NCBI RefSeq assembly: GCF_040537815.1
Contig: NZ_JBEWSZ010000001.1
Location: 2,108,001-2,172,000 of the forward strand
Source: Mesorhizobium shangrilense
Lineage (GTDB): Bacteria > Pseudomonadota > Alphaproteobacteria > Rhizobiales > Rhizobiaceae
Direction: 5' to 3'
Length of the DNA stretch: 64,000 bases
The translations under genes and the position numbers were made by a program. Below the pieces are notes generated by a model. It saw only the letters and a program-made list of their open reading frames with translations. It was not told the DNA's origin and searched no databases. Positions 9,556 through 19,760 of the stretch are shown here, piece after piece (the stretch's first letter is position 1; each line of letters opens with the position of its first letter).

Positions 9556-10891
9556 CCTCGCCGAGCTTCGGCCCGACGACCATGATGGCCGGTTCCGCGG
9601 AGAGCAGCTTCTTGGCCGCGGCCTTGACCTGGTCGAGCGTCACGCCGTTGATGTAGGCCGTCCGCCGCTGCATGTAATCGATGCCGAGCTTGTCGACCTG
9701 CAGCTCAACCAGGGTCGCCGCGATGGCGCTAGAGGAATTCAGATTGTTGATGGCGTAGGCGCCGATCATGTATTTCTTTGTCGCCGCGAGTTCCTCCTCG
9801 GTCGGACCTTCCTCGGCCATGCGCTTCACCACATCGCGGACGATGCCAAGTGTCTGCGCCGCCCGGTCCGAGCGCGTCGCGGTGGTGATGATCAGCGCGT
9901 CGGCGTGGTCCTGGTTGATCAGCGACGAGTTGACGCTATAGGCTAGACCGCGCTTTTCGCGCACCTCGCTGAACAGGCGCGAGGTGAAGGTGCCACCGCC
10001 GAGGATCTCGTTCATCAAGGCGGCCGCGAAGAAATCCGGAGCATCCCGCTTCACGCCCGGATAGGCCAGCTGCAACGAGGTCTGCGGCAGGGCGTAGTTG
10101 ACCTCGACATGCTGCGCCAGCCTTGGGTCGATATCGGCAACCGGCTTGAGTTGCTGCTTTTCCGGCAGGTCACCGAACAGCAGGTCGAGTTTTTGCTTCA
10201 GCGTTTCGGCGTCGATGGCGCCGACAACCGCGACATGCAGGCCGCTGCGGGCGAAGTTCGCCTTGTGGAAAGCGCGAAGATCATCCGGCGTGATCGTGGC
10301 GATGCTCTGCCTGGTGCCCTGATCGGATCGGGCATAGGGATGGGCGCCATAGATGGCTTCGGCCCATTTGGTCTGGGCAATCGTGTCGGGGTCGTTCTCG
10401 CCGGCAATGATGCCGGACAGAATCTGGGCGCGAATGCGGTCGATCGGCGCTTGGTCGAAACGCGGTTGCGTGATGGCCAGCCGCAAGAGATCGAATGCCT
10501 CGTCCTTGCGCTCGGCCAGCATGCGCATCGACCCATAGGTGCCGTCACGCCGCTCGTCGAAACTCATTTCCGCGCCGACGTCGTCAAGGCGGATCTGGAA
10601 AGCCTCGCTGTCGAGATTGCCGGCACCCTCGTCGAACAGTCCGGTCATCAGATTGGCAAGCCCCTCCTTGCCCGGCGGATCCTGCGTCGAGCCACCGTCG
10701 AAGACGAAGCGTATGGCGATGATCGGCACCGAATAGTCTTCCACAAGCCAGGCATCGACGCCCTTCGACGACTTCACATCCTGGATGGCCACGCTGGCGC
10801 GCGCGGTGACCGCCGGCAAGATCAGGAACAACACCGACAGGAAGAGGACCGCGATGTGCAGACGGAAACGAATGGTACCGAGCCGCGTCAT
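9539..10891 (-). CDS. M16 peptidase-like protein without the zinc motif (partner subunit)
   Basis: The 450-residue product has an N-terminal signal or membrane anchor and the two-domain M16 fold. Where active M16 enzymes have HxxEH, this protein reads GLANLMTGLFDEGAG, so the zinc ligands are missing. In alphaproteobacteria such a protein is usually encoded next to an active M16 subunit and the two form a heterodimer; that is known for the M16B family. Here the active partner is directly upstream, three bases away. It should act as the substrate-binding half in the periplasm. The downstream patatin gene overlaps its 3' end. Confidence 0.87.
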   Translation of the reverse strand: MTRLGTIRFRLHIAVLFLSVLFLILPAVTARASVAIQDVKSSKGVDAWLVEDYSVPIIAIRFVFDGGSTQDPPGKEGLANLMTGLFDEGAGNLDSEAFQIRLDDVGAEMSFDERRDGTYGSMRMLAERKDEAFDLLRLAITQPRFDQAPIDRIRAQILSGIIAGENDPDTIAQTKWAEAIYGAHPYARSDQGTRQSIATITPDDLRAFHKANFARSGLHVAVVGAIDAETLKQKLDLLFGDLPEKQQLKPVADIDPRLAQHVEVNYALPQTSLQLAYPGVKRDAPDFFAAALMNEILGGGTFTSRLFSEVREKRGLAYSVNSSLINQDHADALIITTATRSDRAAQTLGIVRDVVKRMAEEGPTEEELAATKKYMIGAYAINNLNSSSAIAATLVELQVDKLGIDYMQRRTAYINGVTLDQVKAAAKKLLSAEPAIMVVGPKLGEVANGG

Positions 10892-10894
10892 CGA

Positions 10895-12268
10895 TCAATT
10901 CCCCGCCTGGGTTTGCGGCAAGAGATAGCCGGTTGTCGAATGGTCGAGGACGAGATAGCGGGCGGCAACGGCCTTGACCTCATCGGCGGTGACCTTGCGG
11001 ATGCGATCCGGCCATTGCTGGACATCCTGCACATTGCCGCCCGTGGCCAGCGTCGAGCCGTAGATGTTCGCCATCGAATCCTGCTTGTCGCGCGCGAAGA
11101 TCATTGAGCGCACATATCGATCCTTGGCCTTTTCCAGTTCCTCGCTGGTCACGCCATCCTTGGCGATGCGCATCACCTCGGCGTCGACAGCCGCCTCGAC
11201 ATCCGCCAACTTGGCATCGCCGCGCGGCGCGCCGTAGACGGTGAAATTGGTGTCATCGAGCATGGTGCCCTGGAAAAAGGCACCGGCGTTGGACGCAATG
11301 CCCTGCTTGACCACGAGCTGCTGGTAGAGCCGGCTGCGCGTCCCGCCACCCAGGATTTCGGCCAGCAGGTCGAGCGCTTCCGCTTCGCCATCCTTGCCTG
11401 AGTGGTAGGATGGAACCACCCACTGCTTCGAGAAACTCGGCACGCTGACGCGGGCGTCGGAGAGCGTCACCGTGCGCTTGGTGTTCTGCTCCGGCTCGAT
11501 CGGGCGAACGCGCGGTGGCAGATCGGGACCACGCGCCACCTTGCCAAAGGTCTTCTCGGCCAGCGCCTTGACCGCATCGGGCTCGACATCGCCGGCCACG
11601 ATCAGCACGGCGTTGTTGGGCCTGTAGTATTTGTCGTAGAAGGCGGTGGCGTCGGTACGGTTCAATTGCTCCATCTCCTGCATCCAGCCGATGACCGGAA
11701 TGCGGTAGGGCTGGTTCTGCCAGAGTGTGGCATCAACCTCTTCATCGAGCACCGCTTCGGGGTTGTTGTCGATGCGCATGCGACGCTCCTCGAGGATCAC
11801 GTCGCGCTCGGTCTTGATGACATCGTCGGTCAGGATGAGATTGCGCATCCGGTCGGCCTCGAAGCTCATCATCTGTTCGAGCGCCTGCGGCGCGACCGTT
11901 TCGTGGAAGGCCGTGTAGTCGTAGGACGTGAAAGCGTTGTTGGAGCCGCCAATGTCGGACACGGCGCGGTCGAACTCACCGGCCGCATGGTTGGTCGTCG
12001 CCTTGAACATCAGATGCTCGAAGAAATGCGCGATGCCGGATTTTCCCGGCGGCTCGTCGGCGCTGCCGATCTTGTACCAGACCATATGGGTGACGATCGG
12101 CGCGCGGTGATCGGGGATGACCACGACTTCCATGCCATTGTCGAGCAGGAAATCCGTCACCTTCCCCTCGCCCGGCGCGGAATCGGCCAGCGTCGGACCG
12201 GTTGCCGCGAAAACCAGCGATGTCGACAGCAACATTGCCCGCAGCCATTCAGCCTGAAATGTCATCAA
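10895..12268 (-). CDS. M16 zinc peptidase, active subunit
   Basis: This 457-residue protein starts with a signal peptide (hydrophobic to about residue 25, then [10 protein letters not shown]) and carries HFFEH at residues 81-85, the inverted zinc motif of the M16 (pitrilysin/insulysin) family. The third ligand glutamate should fall about 75 residues later. The protein probably degrades peptides in the periplasm together with the zinc-less subunit encoded next. Two M16 domains (IPVIGW and [13 protein letters not shown] regions) are recognisable, as in other M16B enzymes. It is the first gene of a three-gene run with the second M16 gene and the patatin. Confidence 0.9.
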   Translation of the reverse strand: MMTFQAEWLRAMLLSTSLVFAATGPTLADSAPGEGKVTDFLLDNGMEVVVIPDHRAPIVTHMVWYKIGSADEPPGKSGIAHFFEHLMFKATTNHAAGEFDRAVSDIGGSNNAFTSYDYTAFHETVAPQALEQMMSFEADRMRNLILTDDVIKTERDVILEERRMRIDNNPEAVLDEEVDATLWQNQPYRIPVIGWMQEMEQLNRTDATAFYDKYYRPNNAVLIVAGDVEPDAVKALAEKTFGKVARGPDLPPRVRPIEPEQNTKRTVTLSDARVSVPSFSKQWVVPSYHSGKDGEAEALDLLAEILGGGTRSRLYQQLVVKQGIASNAGAFFQGTMLDDTNFTVYGAPRGDAKLADVEAAVDAEVMRIAKDGVTSEELEKAKDRYVRSMIFARDKQDSMANIYGSTLATGGNVQDVQQWPDRIRKVTADEVKAVAARYLVLDHSTTGYLLPQTQAGN

Positions 12269-12369
12269 TGGCTCCGGTTTTCATGGTCGGACGATAGGCA
12301 GGTGCCTGCGACATGCAAAGTGAATTGTTGGTCATGTTGCCGGCAAAGGAGGCCGTAAAGAGGCCGAGT

Positions 12370-12924
12370 TCAGCAGGCCTCGATGAAGCGGATGACCGTC
12401 TCGCCATAATTGCGCTCGTCGATGACAGAGAAGCCCGGGCCGGCATCAAAGGCCGCCGCCGCAGCCTCCTCGACAACGCAGAGCGCGCCGGGACGCAGCC
12501 AGCCGCCGGCCTTCGCCGACTGCAGGGCGCGTTCGCCAAGGCCCTTGCCATAGGGCGGATCGGCGAAGACGAGATCGAACGGGGCAAGCGTGCCCGCCTC
12601 GCCCAGCGCGGAGGCGTCGCGGCGAAATATCTTGGTGCGCCCAGTCAGGCCAAACGTCTCGACATTGTCGCGGATCAGCCCACGGCCTTCCGCCGATTCC
12701 TCGATGAAGACGCCGTAAGCCCCACCGCGCGACAAAGCCTCAAGGCCGAGCGCGCCAGTACCCGCGAACAGATCCAGCACGCGCCCGCCCTGCAGCTTGT
12801 CGGAAAACCGATGCGCCAGCACGTTGAAGACGGCCTCGCGGGTGCGATCGGTGGTCGGGCGGATCGCGTTGGTGCGCGGCGTCGCCAGCGGACGCCCGCG
12901 AAACTCACCGCCAACGATTCTCAT
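12370..12924 (-). CDS. rsmD: 16S rRNA (guanine-966-N2)-methyltransferase RsmD
   Basis: The 184-residue protein begins MRIVGGEFRGRPL, the standard RsmD start. It has the SAM-binding motif DLFAGTGALGLEALSRG (from residue 51) and the catalytic DPPYGKG (122-128) of N6/N2 methyltransferases. RsmD methylates G966 of 16S rRNA during 30S assembly. It lies 30 bases downstream of the RluB-type pseudouridine synthase on the same strand, a common rhizobial arrangement that puts two rRNA-modifying enzymes in one transcript. Length and motifs are normal. Confidence 0.95.
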   Translation of the reverse strand: MRIVGGEFRGRPLATPRTNAIRPTTDRTREAVFNVLAHRFSDKLQGGRVLDLFAGTGALGLEALSRGGAYGVFIEESAEGRGLIRDNVETFGLTGRTKIFRRDASALGEAGTLAPFDLVFADPPYGKGLGERALQSAKAGGWLRPGALCVVEEAAAAAFDAGPGFSVIDERNYGETVIRFIEAC

Positions 12925-12954
12925 TTTGCCCTGAACCTCATTTCGCCCTGGGCC

Positions 12955-15165
12955 TCATCTCGTCCTGGGTCCCTTGGGGCCGCTGCGCGGCCGCTCACCG
13001 CCACCGGCGCCGCCCGGACGCTCGCCACGTGGCTTGCCGAACGGCTTTGCACCAACCGGCTTGCCGTAAGCCGGTTTGAACGAGGCCTTGCGCGCCTTGG
13101 CATCGGCCGCCTTGGCCGCATCGGCCTCGGCCCTGCCCTTGCCGATCGGCCGCGCGCCCGGCGCCATCCAGACATTGGCCTTGCGCTGACCCGGCGGGTC
13201 TATCGGCTTCTGCTCGCGTTCGGATTTCTTGCCGCCAAAGCCACCGCGCGGCTTGTCGCCAAAGCCGCCACGAGGTTTGTCGCCGAAGCCACCACGGGGT
13301 TTGTCGCCGAAACCGCCGCGCTCGGGCCTGGGGCCACGCTCGCCAAAGCTCTTCTCCGGCCCCGCGCTTCTGTCGGGACTTGTCGACAGCTTGCCCAGCG
13401 CTTCGTCGCGGCTGTTCTCGCGGCGCTTGCGGTTCTTGATCAGGCCACCCTCGCCGATCGGACGACGCTCACCATCGCGGGTGAATTTCGGCCGCTCGGG
13501 CTCTTCTTCGCGCACCGCCTCGCGCCGCACCGGCTTGTTGGAAAACGGCTTGGTGATCTCGGCGTCGAAATTGGCCCCGGATTCCTCGACCAGCCGCTCA
13601 CCGAGCTGGTCGCGCAGCACGCGGCCCTTGATCTCCAACACATGGCCTTCGCGCAGATCCTCGAGCTGGAACGGTCCGTAGGAAATGCGGATCAGGCGCG
13701 TCACGTCGAGACCAAGCGCGCCGAGAATGTTCCTCACCTCGCGGTTCTTGCCTTCGCGTAGGCCAAGCGTCAGCCAGGCATTGGTGCCCTGCTCGCGGTC
13801 GAGCGTCGCTTCGATGGCGCCGTAGAAGACGCCGTCGACGGCGATGCCTTCGCGCAGGCCGGCAAGCGCGCTTTCCTCGACCTTGCCGTGGACGCGCACG
13901 CGGTAGCGCCGCAGCCAGCCGGTGGCCGGGAGTTCGAGCACGCGCGCCAGTCCACCGTCATTGGTGAGCAACAGCAAGCCTTCGGTGTTGATGTCGAGCC
14001 GCCCGATTGTCATCAGTCGCGGCAAATCCGTCGGCAGCACGTCGAAGACGGTCTTGCGTCCCTCGGGGTCGCGGTTGGTGGTGACCACGCCGGCCGGCTT
14101 ATGGAACAGGAACAGCCGCGTCCGCTCGATTGGCGGGATTTCCATGCCATCAAGATGGATGACGTCGCCGGGCATGACATTGAAGGCCGGCGAGGACAGT
14201 GCCTTGCCGTTGACCTTGACGCGGCCAGCCGCGATCAGTTCCTCGGCGTCGCGGCGCGAAGCAAGGCCGGCGCGGGCCAGCCGCTTGGCGATGCGCTCAC
14301 CGGCTTCCTCGGTCGCTTCAGCTGGGCGCGGGCGCGGCTTGAAGCCACCGGCTGATGCTCCTTGAGGCCGATCGCCGGCAAAATCACGCTTGGGACGATC
14401 CGCGAAGTCTCGCTTGGGACGATCGCCGGTGTCGTGCCGAACACGATCGCCGGTGTCACGCGGCGCGCGATCGCTGAAATCGCGCTTGGGGCGATCAAAG
14501 CGCCTTTCGCCACTCTCAGCCGCCGCAGCCGGCCGGTCGCCGCGCGGCGCGTAGGGTTTGCGTGGTCCTTCCCGCTTTTCATAAGTCTTGCCTTCGGGGC
14601 GTGGTCCCTTGTGGAACGGCCTTTCGGCGCGCGGTGCGTCGCCTTCGCCAGTCGCGCGCGGCTTGTAGGTGCGTGCCGGGCGCTCGCCGTCGGCGGCCAT
14701 CGGCCGATCGCCACGTGGCGCATAGGGCTTGCGAGGACCCTCCCGCTTTTCATAAGGCTTGCCTTCGGGGCGTGGTCCCTTGTGGAACGGCCTTTCGGCG
14801 CGCGGTGCGTCGCCTTCGCCAGTCGCGCGCGGCTTGTAGGTGCGTGCCGGGCGCTCGCCATCGGCTGCAACTGGACGATCGCCACGCGGCGCATAGGGTT
14901 TGCGTGGGCCTTCGCGCTTTTCAAAAGGCTTGCCCTCAGGGCGCGGCCCCTTGCTGAACGGCTTGTCGCCGGCCTTGAAGTCACGCTTCGGCCGCTCGCC
15001 ATCCGCCGCCATTGGACGGTCGCCACGAGGCGCGTAGGGTTTCTTCGCGCCGAAGGACGGCTTGCCGCCCTTGCCTGGTGCGCCGTCGCGGCTGCGCGGC
15101 CCCGCCGATTTCGTGCCGTGGGCCGGACCCTTTTTGGGCCGGAATTTCTTGTCGTTGTCGTCCAT
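12955..15165 (-). CDS. RsuA/RluB-family pseudouridine synthase with long basic repeat tails
   Basis: The enzyme core sits in the middle of a 736-residue protein: an S4 RNA-binding domain (ERIAKRLARAGLASRRDAE) and the RsuA-family catalytic domain with GRLDINTEGLLLLTND, holding the active aspartate. It should isomerise uridine in 23S (RluB-like) rRNA. The N-terminal 280 residues are a low-complexity, Arg/Lys/Pro/Gly-rich region with repeated KPYAPRGDRP units, and the C-terminal 200 residues are similarly basic with FGDKPRGG repeats. I chose the ATG at 15165 (MDDNDKKF); an in-frame ATG 13 codons upstream adds nothing family-like. RluB enzymes are normally about 290 residues, so most of this protein is disordered tail. 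Confidence 0.9.
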   Translation of the reverse strand: MDDNDKKFRPKKGPAHGTKSAGPRSRDGAPGKGGKPSFGAKKPYAPRGDRPMAADGERPKRDFKAGDKPFSKGPRPEGKPFEKREGPRKPYAPRGDRPVAADGERPARTYKPRATGEGDAPRAERPFHKGPRPEGKPYEKREGPRKPYAPRGDRPMAADGERPARTYKPRATGEGDAPRAERPFHKGPRPEGKTYEKREGPRKPYAPRGDRPAAAAESGERRFDRPKRDFSDRAPRDTGDRVRHDTGDRPKRDFADRPKRDFAGDRPQGASAGGFKPRPRPAEATEEAGERIAKRLARAGLASRRDAEELIAAGRVKVNGKALSSPAFNVMPGDVIHLDGMEIPPIERTRLFLFHKPAGVVTTNRDPEGRKTVFDVLPTDLPRLMTIGRLDINTEGLLLLTNDGGLARVLELPATGWLRRYRVRVHGKVEESALAGLREGIAVDGVFYGAIEATLDREQGTNAWLTLGLREGKNREVRNILGALGLDVTRLIRISYGPFQLEDLREGHVLEIKGRVLRDQLGERLVEESGANFDAEITKPFSNKPVRREAVREEEPERPKFTRDGERRPIGEGGLIKNRKRRENSRDEALGKLSTSPDRSAGPEKSFGERGPRPERGGFGDKPRGGFGDKPRGGFGDKPRGGFGGKKSEREQKPIDPPGQRKANVWMAPGARPIGKGRAEADAAKAADAKARKASFKPAYGKPVGAKPFGKPRGERPGGAGGGERPRSGPKGPRTR
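13240..13320 (-). repeat. Short in-frame repeat (FGDKPRGG) in the C-terminal tail of the pseudouridine synthase
   Basis: Three to four copies of a 24-base unit encode GFGDKPRG in tandem near the end of the protein. The unit is glycine- and basic-rich, like RGG-type RNA-binding tails. Confidence 0.7.
14530..15042 (-). repeat. 171-bp coding tandem repeat in the pseudouridine synthase gene
   Basis: Units begin with codons for KPYAPRGDRP at 15042, 14901, 14730 and 14559. The two middle copies are full length (171 bp, 57 residues) and nearly identical. The first is shortened by 30 bases and the last keeps only its beginning. All stay in frame. Confidence 0.9.
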
Positions 15166-15246
15166 GTGGCCTTTGTCCGTTTGCGCTGCTACAGCGTGGC
15201 GCATCCTTTCGGACGCGCACAGGACGCCGTAGCACTTTTGATTTTG

Positions 15247-15284
15247 CGCATGATCCTTTCCGAAAACCGAGTCCGATTTTCGGA
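15247..15284. repeat. Rhizobium-type intergenic palindrome (partial)
   Basis: GCGCATGATC followed by TCCGAAAA-N10-TTTTCGGA (15259-15284). This resembles the common rhizobial palindrome with a CCGAAAACC core, but the outer right arm is degenerate here. It lies between the pseudouridine synthase and tadA genes. Confidence 0.6.
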
Positions 15285-15345
15285 TTGTGGGCTAGATAAC
15301 AGGATCGCCGTCGAGTGGCGAGGAGATAATCGGAATGGAAACCGC

Positions 15346-15798
15346 GTGAAGCGGCCGGATTTCATGGCACTGGCGCTGAAAGAGGCCGAGGCCGCCGCCC
15401 TGCGCGGCGAAGTGCCGGTCGGCGCGGTCATCGCCAGCGGCGCTACCGTCATTGCCAGCGCCGGCAACCGCACCCGCGAACTTGCCGACCCGACGGCGCA
15501 TGCCGAGATACTGGCGATCCGGGAGGCCTGCCGCAAACTCTCAAGCGAACGGCTCACCGGCCATGATCTCTACGTGACCCTGGAACCCTGCGCCATGTGC
15601 GCGGGCGCCATTTCCTTCGCCAGGTTACGCCGCCTGTATTTCGGTGCCACGGACGAGAAGGGCGGCGCGGTGGTCAATGGCGTGCGCTTCTTTGCCTCGC
15701 CGACCTGCCATCACGCGCCCGACATCTATCCAGGCATTGGCGAAAGCGACGCCGCACTTCTTCTGAAAGATTTCTTTCGCGAGCGGCGCGCCCCCTGA
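15346..15798 (+). CDS. tadA: tRNA-specific adenosine deaminase TadA
   Basis: A 150-residue cytidine-deaminase-fold enzyme with the zinc and proton-transfer motif AHAEILAI and the PCAMC zinc cysteines. TadA converts A34 to inosine in the tRNA-Arg(ACG) anticodon and is essential in most bacteria. The N-terminus KRPDFMALALKEAEAA EVPVGAV fits the family when started at the GTG at 15346. An ATG at 15364 would cut off the conserved FM.LAL segment partway. The frame is open far upstream because it runs opposite the GC-rich repeat gene, but that part is not coding. It is convergent with the following lipoprotein gene. Confidence 0.93.
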   Translation: MKRPDFMALALKEAEAAALRGEVPVGAVIASGATVIASAGNRTRELADPTAHAEILAIREACRKLSSERLTGHDLYVTLEPCAMCAGAISFARLRRLYFGATDEKGGAVVNGVRFFASPTCHHAPDIYPGIGESDAALLLKDFFRERRAP

Positions 15799-15832
15799 CC
15801 GGGACAAGCAACGCTCCCTGCACCACGCTCTC

Positions 15833-16513
15833 TTAGAGCGAAGGCAGCCAGTCGAACCAGCCACTGCCCTTCTTGCCTTCCGCCTCCTTCTTGAGGCGAC
15901 GTTCCTTCTTGTATTCATCTTCGCCGAGGTCACCCTGCGGCGCGGTGTCGGCGGCGACACGATAGGCCACCGGCGGTTCGCTGAGATACTTGCGGGTGTT
16001 CGGATCGCCCTGCTTGCTATCGGCGAGACGGCGCTGGATTTCGGCGGCGCGGCCCTTGTCGGAATCCGCCGGGGTCCATGCTGGCGGGTGGCTCGAGGCC
16101 GCATCCGCCATCGCTTTCTTCACCGAAGCCGGATCGGTCTGGACGTCATCGACCATTTGCGATTGATACGACGGATCGTTCTGGTGAGCGGTGGCATCGG
16201 CACGCAGACGTGCGCGACGCTGTTCGGGCGATTCGGGCCATTGAGCGCTGGCGGTCTGGATGCTTTCCTGCGGGGCCGGCAGCGCTTCCTTCTGCCCTGG
16301 CGCCGGCTTCACCAGCGTCGGACGCGGCTTGTAATCAATCGGGGTCTTGGTCTTCGGCGCGAATGAGAACGCACCGGTGATATCGCCAGCCAGCTGCGCG
16401 CCGGCGGTCTTGTCGGTTCCGTAGGTGGGCGACCCCACGCAACCGGACAGAGCGAGGCCCGATACGACAAGCGGCGCCAGCAGCGCAAGGCGCGCGTTAT
16501 ATCTCTCGGTCAT
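15833..16513 (-). CDS. Hypothetical lipoprotein
   Basis: The 226-residue protein starts MTERYNARLA and has a lipoprotein signal with lipobox LSGC (Cys25), so it should be anchored in the inner or outer membrane. The mature part is hydrophilic, rich in Lys, Glu, Ala and Pro, with no domain I recognise, and ends in GSGWFDWLPSL. I start at the ATG at 16513; the 20 codons upstream lack a reason to be translated. Between the signal and the tail there is a proline-rich stretch likely to be extended. It lies 198 bases downstream of ileS on the same strand. Function unknown. Confidence 0.75.
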   Translation of the reverse strand: MTERYNARLALLAPLVVSGLALSGCVGSPTYGTDKTAGAQLAGDITGAFSFAPKTKTPIDYKPRPTLVKPAPGQKEALPAPQESIQTASAQWPESPEQRRARLRADATAHQNDPSYQSQMVDDVQTDPASVKKAMADAASSHPPAWTPADSDKGRAAEIQRRLADSKQGDPNTRKYLSEPPVAYRVAADTAPQGDLGEDEYKKERRLKKEAEGKKGSGWFDWLPSL

Positions 16514-16711
16514 ATCAAAAAGTCCCACTCTAGACAGCCTCTCGATCGCCACCGGGCAAAGTCCGGTCCCCATCGCATATGCTCTTCCAACGGAAATCCG
16601 GCGACAATTTGTCTTCCGGAGTTTCGCCTATCTATCTCAACCACTCGTTAAGGGCAACGCGCGGACGGCCACAGGTCGCCCGCAGTGGCATTTGTGCACC
16701 TGTTTGGTGGC

Positions 16712-19702
16712 TCAAATCCGTCCCAACGCCTTCAGCTCATGCAGAACCGCGGCATCGCGGGCCGAAACATCCGGGAATTCCGCATCTTGCCCGACATCGG
16801 CGGTGTAGCGCCACGAGCGCGCGCACTTCACCAGGCCACGATCCTCGGCCTTCTCGACCACGACGGCAACGCCCTTGACGTCGTCGAGCGCGAAGGCGCC
16901 CGCAGGTGCCTTGCCATGAACGATGACCAGATCGCTGGTGATGGCCATCTCCGCCATGTCGACATCGGCGATCGCCGCTTCGAGCGCGGCATCGTCGAGC
17001 GCGACGACAGGCACCGCCTCCAGCGACGAACCGATGACCTTCTGGGCCCGGGCAATCTCAAGCGCGCCGGTGACGACGCGACGCACCTGCCGGACCTTGC
17101 GCCATTTCTCCGCCAGCGCCTCGTTCTTCCAGTTCGACGGAATTTGGGGAAACTGGTCGAGATGCACCGAGACGGCGTCCGGATGTCGGTCGAGCCAGGC
17201 TTCCTCGGTGGTGAAGGGCAGCATCGGCGCCAGCCACTTCACCAGGCAGTCGAACAAATGCCGCACCACCTGCACCGAGGCCTTGCGCTTCACGCTGGAA
17301 GGCCCATCGCAGTAGAGCGCGTCCTTGCGGATGTCGAAATAGAAGGCCGACAGCTCGACGACCATGAAATCGAGCAGTGTGCGCGTGACGCGCTTGAATT
17401 CGAAAGCGTCGTAGCCCGAGCGCACGACTTCATCCAGCTCGGCCAGCCGGTGCAGCATCAACCGCTCCAGCTCCGGCATTTTCTCCAGCGGCACCTCTTC
17501 GCCATCGTCATGGGCGAGCGTGCCCAGCATCCAGCGGATGGTGTTGCGCAGCTTGCGGTAGGCGTCGATGTTGGTCTGCAGCACGTTCTTGCCGAGCCGC
17601 TGGTCTTCCCAATAATCCGTCGTCACCACCCACAGCCGCAGGATATCCGCGCCCGACTGCTTGATGACGTCTTGCGGAACCACCGTGTTGCCGAGCGACT
17701 TCGACATTTTTCGCCCGTCCTCGTCCATGGTGAAGCCATGGGTGACGACGGTGTCGTAAGGCGCCCTGCCCCTGGTGCCGCAGCTTTCCAGCAGCGAGGA
17801 ATGGAACCAGCCGCGATGCTGGTCGGAACCCTCGAGATAGACGTCGGCCGGCCATTTCAGGTCGGGGCGGTCTTCCAGCGTGAAGGCGTGCGTCGAACCC
17901 GAATCGAACCAGACGTCGAGGATGTCCATCACCTGCTTCCATTTGGACGCGTCGTGATTGCCCAGGAAACGCTCCTTGGCACCAGCGGCGAACCAGGCGT
18001 CGGCGCCTTCCGCCTCGAAGGCATCCATGATGCGCTGGTTGACCGCTTCGTCCTTCAGCACATTGCCGTCCGCGTCGGCGAACACGGCAATCGGCACGCC
18101 CCAGGCGCGCTGGCGCGACAGCACCCAGTCCGGGCGCTCCTCGATCATGGCGCGGATGCGGTTCTGGCCGGCGGCCGGCACGAAACGCGTGTCGTCGATC
18201 GCCTTCAGCGCGCGGCTGCGCAGCGTGGAGCCGTCGCCGAGGTCCTTGTCCATGTAGACGAACCATTGCGGCGTGTTGCGGAAGATGATCGGCTTCTTCG
18301 ACCGCCAGGAGTGCGGATAGGAGTGCTTCAGCCGGCCGCGCGCGAACAGCGCGTTGCGCTTGATCAGTTCGTCGATGACGGCCTGGTTGGCATTGCCCTT
18401 CTTGCCGTTGTCGTCGATGACGCGGGCTGGCCCACCCTCACGGTCGGGGCCGAAGCCCGGCGCGTCCTTGGTGAAGAAGCCGCCATCATCGACTGTGAAC
18501 GGGATCGCGGCGTCGATGCCGCGTGCACGCAAGTCCGACGCAGCATCCATCCAGGCGTCAAAGTCCTCGCGGCCATGGCCAGGCGCCGTGTGGACGAAGC
18601 CGGTGCCGGCATCGTCGGTGACATGGTCGCCGGCCAGCATCGGCACCGGAAATTCGTAACCGCCGCCGAAACCCTTGAAAGGATGCGAAAGCACAAGGCT
18701 TCCAAGCTCTTCGGTGCTGACGTTGCGAAGATGATTCAAGGTGACCTTGGCCTTGTCGGCCGACGCCTCGGCCAAAGCCGCGGCGAAGATCAGCTTTTCG
18801 CCGGGCTGCGGGCCGAAAGCATTCTCCGCGGCCGTGACCTCGTAGAGGCCATAGCCGATGCGCGGCGAATAGTTGACGGCACGATTGCCGGGAATGGTCC
18901 ACGGGGTGGTCGTCCAGATGACGACATGAGCCTCCAGCAAGTCCAGGGACTGCCCGCTCAGGCCCGGAAACAATGTCGCGGATTCGGCATCCGGAACGCT
19001 AGCGATGGCGATATTGGCCACCGGGAATTTCACCCAGATCGTATCGCTTTCATAGTCCTGGTATTCGACCTCGGCCTCGGCCAGGGCGGTGCGCTCGACA
19101 ACGCTCCACATCACCGGCTTGGAGCCGCGGTAGAGCTGGCCGGACATGGCGAATTTCAACAGCTCGCCGGCGATGCGCGATTCGGCGTGGAACGCCATCG
19201 TCGTATAGGGATTCTTGAAGTCGCCGATGACGCCGAGACGCTGGAACTCGCCGCCCTGCACCGAGATCCAGTGCGCGGCGAACTCCCGGCATTCCCTGCG
19301 GAATTCATTGACCGGCACCTCGTCCTTGTTCTTGCCCTTGGCGCGATACTGTTCCTCGATCTTCCATTCGATCGGCAGGCCGTGGCAGTCCCAACCCGGC
19401 ACATAATTGGAATCATAACCGCGCATCTGGAACGAGCGGGTGATGACGTCCTTGAGGATCTTGTTCAGCGCATGGCCGATATGGATGTTGCCGTTGGCGT
19501 AGGGCGGCCCGTCATGCAGCACGTATTTCGTGCGGCCGGCCGCGCTTTCGCGCAGTTTTCGGTAAAGGTCCATGTCCTGCCAGCGCTTGACCAGCACCGG
19601 CTCCTTTTCCGGCAAGCCGGCGCGCATCGGAAAATCCGTCTGCGGCAAGTAAAGCGTCTTGGAGTAATCGATTGTCGAATTGTTGGGCGTTTCGTCGGTC
19701 AT
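16712..19702 (-). CDS. ileS: Isoleucyl-tRNA synthetase
   Basis: This 996-residue class I synthetase charges tRNA-Ile. HIGH is at residues 74-77 ([10 protein letters not shown]), KMSKSLGN lies near residue 655, and between them are the CP1 editing domain and the [10 protein letters not shown] segment of the catalytic core. The anticodon-binding domain is complete. The C-terminal region that in many bacteria holds a four-cysteine zinc site reads [13 protein letters not shown] and then PDVSARDA, with one cysteine left. I start at the ATG at 19702 (MTDETPNN); the frame is open another 68 codons, across the intergenic palindrome. ribF lies 1.9 kb upstream on the same strand, separated by two other genes. 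Confidence 0.97.
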   Translation of the reverse strand: MTDETPNNSTIDYSKTLYLPQTDFPMRAGLPEKEPVLVKRWQDMDLYRKLRESAAGRTKYVLHDGPPYANGNIHIGHALNKILKDVITRSFQMRGYDSNYVPGWDCHGLPIEWKIEEQYRAKGKNKDEVPVNEFRRECREFAAHWISVQGGEFQRLGVIGDFKNPYTTMAFHAESRIAGELLKFAMSGQLYRGSKPVMWSVVERTALAEAEVEYQDYESDTIWVKFPVANIAIASVPDAESATLFPGLSGQSLDLLEAHVVIWTTTPWTIPGNRAVNYSPRIGYGLYEVTAAENAFGPQPGEKLIFAAALAEASADKAKVTLNHLRNVSTEELGSLVLSHPFKGFGGGYEFPVPMLAGDHVTDDAGTGFVHTAPGHGREDFDAWMDAASDLRARGIDAAIPFTVDDGGFFTKDAPGFGPDREGGPARVIDDNGKKGNANQAVIDELIKRNALFARGRLKHSYPHSWRSKKPIIFRNTPQWFVYMDKDLGDGSTLRSRALKAIDDTRFVPAAGQNRIRAMIEERPDWVLSRQRAWGVPIAVFADADGNVLKDEAVNQRIMDAFEAEGADAWFAAGAKERFLGNHDASKWKQVMDILDVWFDSGSTHAFTLEDRPDLKWPADVYLEGSDQHRGWFHSSLLESCGTRGRAPYDTVVTHGFTMDEDGRKMSKSLGNTVVPQDVIKQSGADILRLWVVTTDYWEDQRLGKNVLQTNIDAYRKLRNTIRWMLGTLAHDDGEEVPLEKMPELERLMLHRLAELDEVVRSGYDAFEFKRVTRTLLDFMVVELSAFYFDIRKDALYCDGPSSVKRKASVQVVRHLFDCLVKWLAPMLPFTTEEAWLDRHPDAVSVHLDQFPQIPSNWKNEALAEKWRKVRQVRRVVTGALEIARAQKVIGSSLEAVPVVALDDAALEAAIADVDMAEMAITSDLVIVHGKAPAGAFALDDVKGVAVVVEKAEDRGLVKCARSWRYTADVGQDAEFPDVSARDAAVLHELKALGRI

Positions 19703-19760
19703 TGCTCTGCCATGTGCGTGCCCGGCCAGACGGCCTGCGGCGTTGAGGTCTTCGCTTTGG

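Noticed and set aside
14362..15345. A long + strand open frame in front of tadA
   Set aside because: It runs opposite the repetitive pseudouridine synthase gene, is made of its mirror, and has no family match; only the TadA part from 15346 is real.
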